NCBI GenBank assembly: GCA_012270665.1
Contig: JAAXHY010000171.1
Coordinates: forward strand, 1 to 6,574
Direction of reading: 5' to 3'
Length of the DNA: 6,574 nucleotides
From: Dehalococcoidia bacterium
GTDB taxonomy: Bacteria > Chloroflexota > Dehalococcoidia > SAR202 > UBA11138
The translations under genes were made by a program, and so were the position numbers. The notes below the pieces were generated by a model. That model ran no database searches, had not been told where the DNA came from, and worked only from the letters and a program-made list of their open reading frames with translations. Positions 5,655 to 6,574 of this stretch are shown here, piece after piece. The first letter of the stretch is position 1; the number at the start of each line of letters is the position of its first letter.

Positions 5655-6533
5655 TCACGCCCTTCTGGAGAACCTGGGGTCCAGAGTGTCCCGCAGACCG
5701 TCGCCGACGAGATTGATCGAGAGAACGCACAGAGACAGGAACAGGCCTGGGAAGAAAGTGACCCATACCGCGATCTGAAGATACGTGCGTCCCTGCCCCA
5801 TGATGTTCCCCCAACTTGGAATCGAGGGAGGTACTCCCGCGCCCAAGAAACTGAGATTTGCCTCGACTATTATCGCGAGGGCGAAGATGAACGTAGCCTG
5901 CACCATGACCGGCGCGAACGTATTCGGAGCGATGTGACGCAGCAGGATTCTCCATGCGGGGGTGCCGATGGCATTCGCCGCCTCGACGAACTGCTGCTCT
6001 CTCAGCGACAATACCGAACCCCTGACCACGCGCACCATTCTGGGCGTATCCACCACACATATGACGAGTATGACGTTGAACACGCTGGCTCCCAGCACCG
6101 CGATCAGAGCGAGCGCAAGCAGCAGCGACGGAAACGCCATCAGGCCGTCCATGAACCGCATGATGACATTGTCCAGGCGACGGTAGTACCCTGAAACGAG
6201 TCCTATGAGCAGCCCGGCGACGGAAGTGACAAGCCCCACCGAGAAGCCTACCAGCAGCGAAATTCTGCTCCCCACGAGCGTCCTGTCGAACACGTCCCTG
6301 CCCAGGTGGTCCGCTCCGAACCAGTGGACCGAACTCGGAGCCTGAAGTCGGTCGAACGGGTTCAGCGCCGAGGGATCGGTGCGCGTCAGGTAGGGCGAGA
6401 CTATGGCGATGACCACCACGATGGCGAGGATCACGCTGCCCATAAGCATATTCGGGTTCCGCCTGAGAGCGAACACCGAGCCGCGTATAAGCCCCCGATG
6501 GGTTCTTGCCGGAATCTGCTGAGTTTCAGTCAA
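5655..6533 (-). CDS. Second ABC transporter permease, DppC/OppC type (paralogue)
   Basis: 292 residues, the same length as the permease at 1486-2364 and alignable end to end without gaps; a hand count gives 185 identical positions (about 63%), lowest in residues 1-20 and 41-50. Family blocks are NPNML (26-30), HWFGADHLGRDVFDR (70-84), the ATPase-docking EAA loop FVEAANAIGTPAWRILLRH (182-200), LSFLGAGVPP...PSWG (227-242) and NLVGDGLRDTLDP (274-286). The start is a TTG at 6533-6531, chosen because it is preceded directly by an in-frame TAA and matches the paralogue's length; GTG at 6476 is an internal alternative that would cut into the N-terminus. GCGGGA about 6 bases upstream lies inside a palindromic repeat and is a weak ribosome binding site. 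Stop TGA. It probably ends an operon whose DppB-type partner and binding protein lie beyond the right edge; the consensus promoter of the next operon starts beyond its 3' side. Confidence 0.95.
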   Translation of the reverse strand: MTETQQIPARTHRGLIRGSVFALRRNPNMLMGSVILAIVVVIAIVSPYLTRTDPSALNPFDRLQAPSSVHWFGADHLGRDVFDRTLVGSRISLLVGFSVGLVTSVAGLLIGLVSGYYRRLDNVIMRFMDGLMAFPSLLLALALIAVLGASVFNVILVICVVDTPRMVRVVRGSVLSLREQQFVEAANAIGTPAWRILLRHIAPNTFAPVMVQATFIFALAIIVEANLSFLGAGVPPSIPSWGNIMGQGRTYLQIAVWVTFFPGLFLSLCVLSINLVGDGLRDTLDPRFSRRA

Positions 6534-6536
6534 TTA

Positions 6537-6574
6537 CATTCCCGCTTTGTCATACCCGCGAAAGCGGGTATCCA
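6537..6574. repeat. Palindromic repeat copy at the start of the second DppC-type gene
   Basis: ATACCCGC (6552-6559) and GCGGGTAT (6564-6571) form a perfect 8-bp stem around a GAAA loop, followed by CCA; the element may continue past the edge. A partial unit, CATTCCCGCTTT (6537-6548), precedes it. It shares the consensus CAT.CCCGC....GCG.G.ATCCA with the copy at 3359-3382. On the minus strand it ends only 3 bases before the TTG start of the permease gene. Confidence 0.7.

Noticed and set aside
5655..6533. Second DppC-type permease as a member of the same operon as the binding protein
   Set aside because: A 320-bp gap with dispersed repeats and a consensus promoter separates them, so it is better seen as the end of a different operon.

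Overview
This is a stretch of bacterial chromosome, moderately GC-rich by eye, dominated by peptide/nickel-type (Dpp/Opp family) ABC transporter genes, almost all on the minus strand. The style suggests an uncultured Chloroflexota bacterium (SAR202 or other Dehalococcoidia-like). The hints are a solute-binding lipoprotein with a long Ala/Pro linker after the lipobox, duplicated Dpp-type permeases, a probable ASPIC/UnbV protein end, and dispersed short palindromes of the CATTCCCGC...GCGGGAATCCA kind. This lineage call is inference from general features; no marker gene is present.

Layout from left to right. Bases 1-72 (+) are the last 23 codons of a gene that enters from the left, probably an FG-GAP/ASPIC-UnbV protein. 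It converges on a minus-strand gene (129-923) for a coiled-coil protein with a possible PD-(D/E)XK-like C-terminal half. Next comes a small four-helix membrane protein (1005-1433). Then, reading leftward from 5334, lies a complete transporter operon: solute-binding lipoprotein (3469-5334), DppB-type permease (2364-3317) and DppC-type permease (1486-2364). At the right is a second DppC-type permease (5655-6533), about 63% identical to the first with no gaps, which is probably the last gene of a neighbouring paralogous transporter operon lying off the right edge.

Regulation visible in the sequence: the binding-protein gene has a near-perfect sigma70 promoter (TTGACT, 17 bp, TATAAT at 5476-5448), a leader of about 107 nt with two small inverted repeats, and a GGGAGG ribosome binding site. 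A 14-bp-arm hairpin just after the binding-protein stop probably lets the binding protein be made in excess over the permeases. The two permeases overlap by one base (TAATG) and should be translationally coupled. No ATPase (DppD/DppF) gene is in the window, so the ATPases must be encoded elsewhere or shared.

I see no phage, insertion sequence, CRISPR array, tRNA or rRNA, and no clear sign of a new defence or biosynthetic system. The points most worth a second look are the paralogous transporter pair without ATPases, the repeat-embedded TTG start of the second DppC, the hairpin after the binding-protein gene, and the two uncharacterised small genes.
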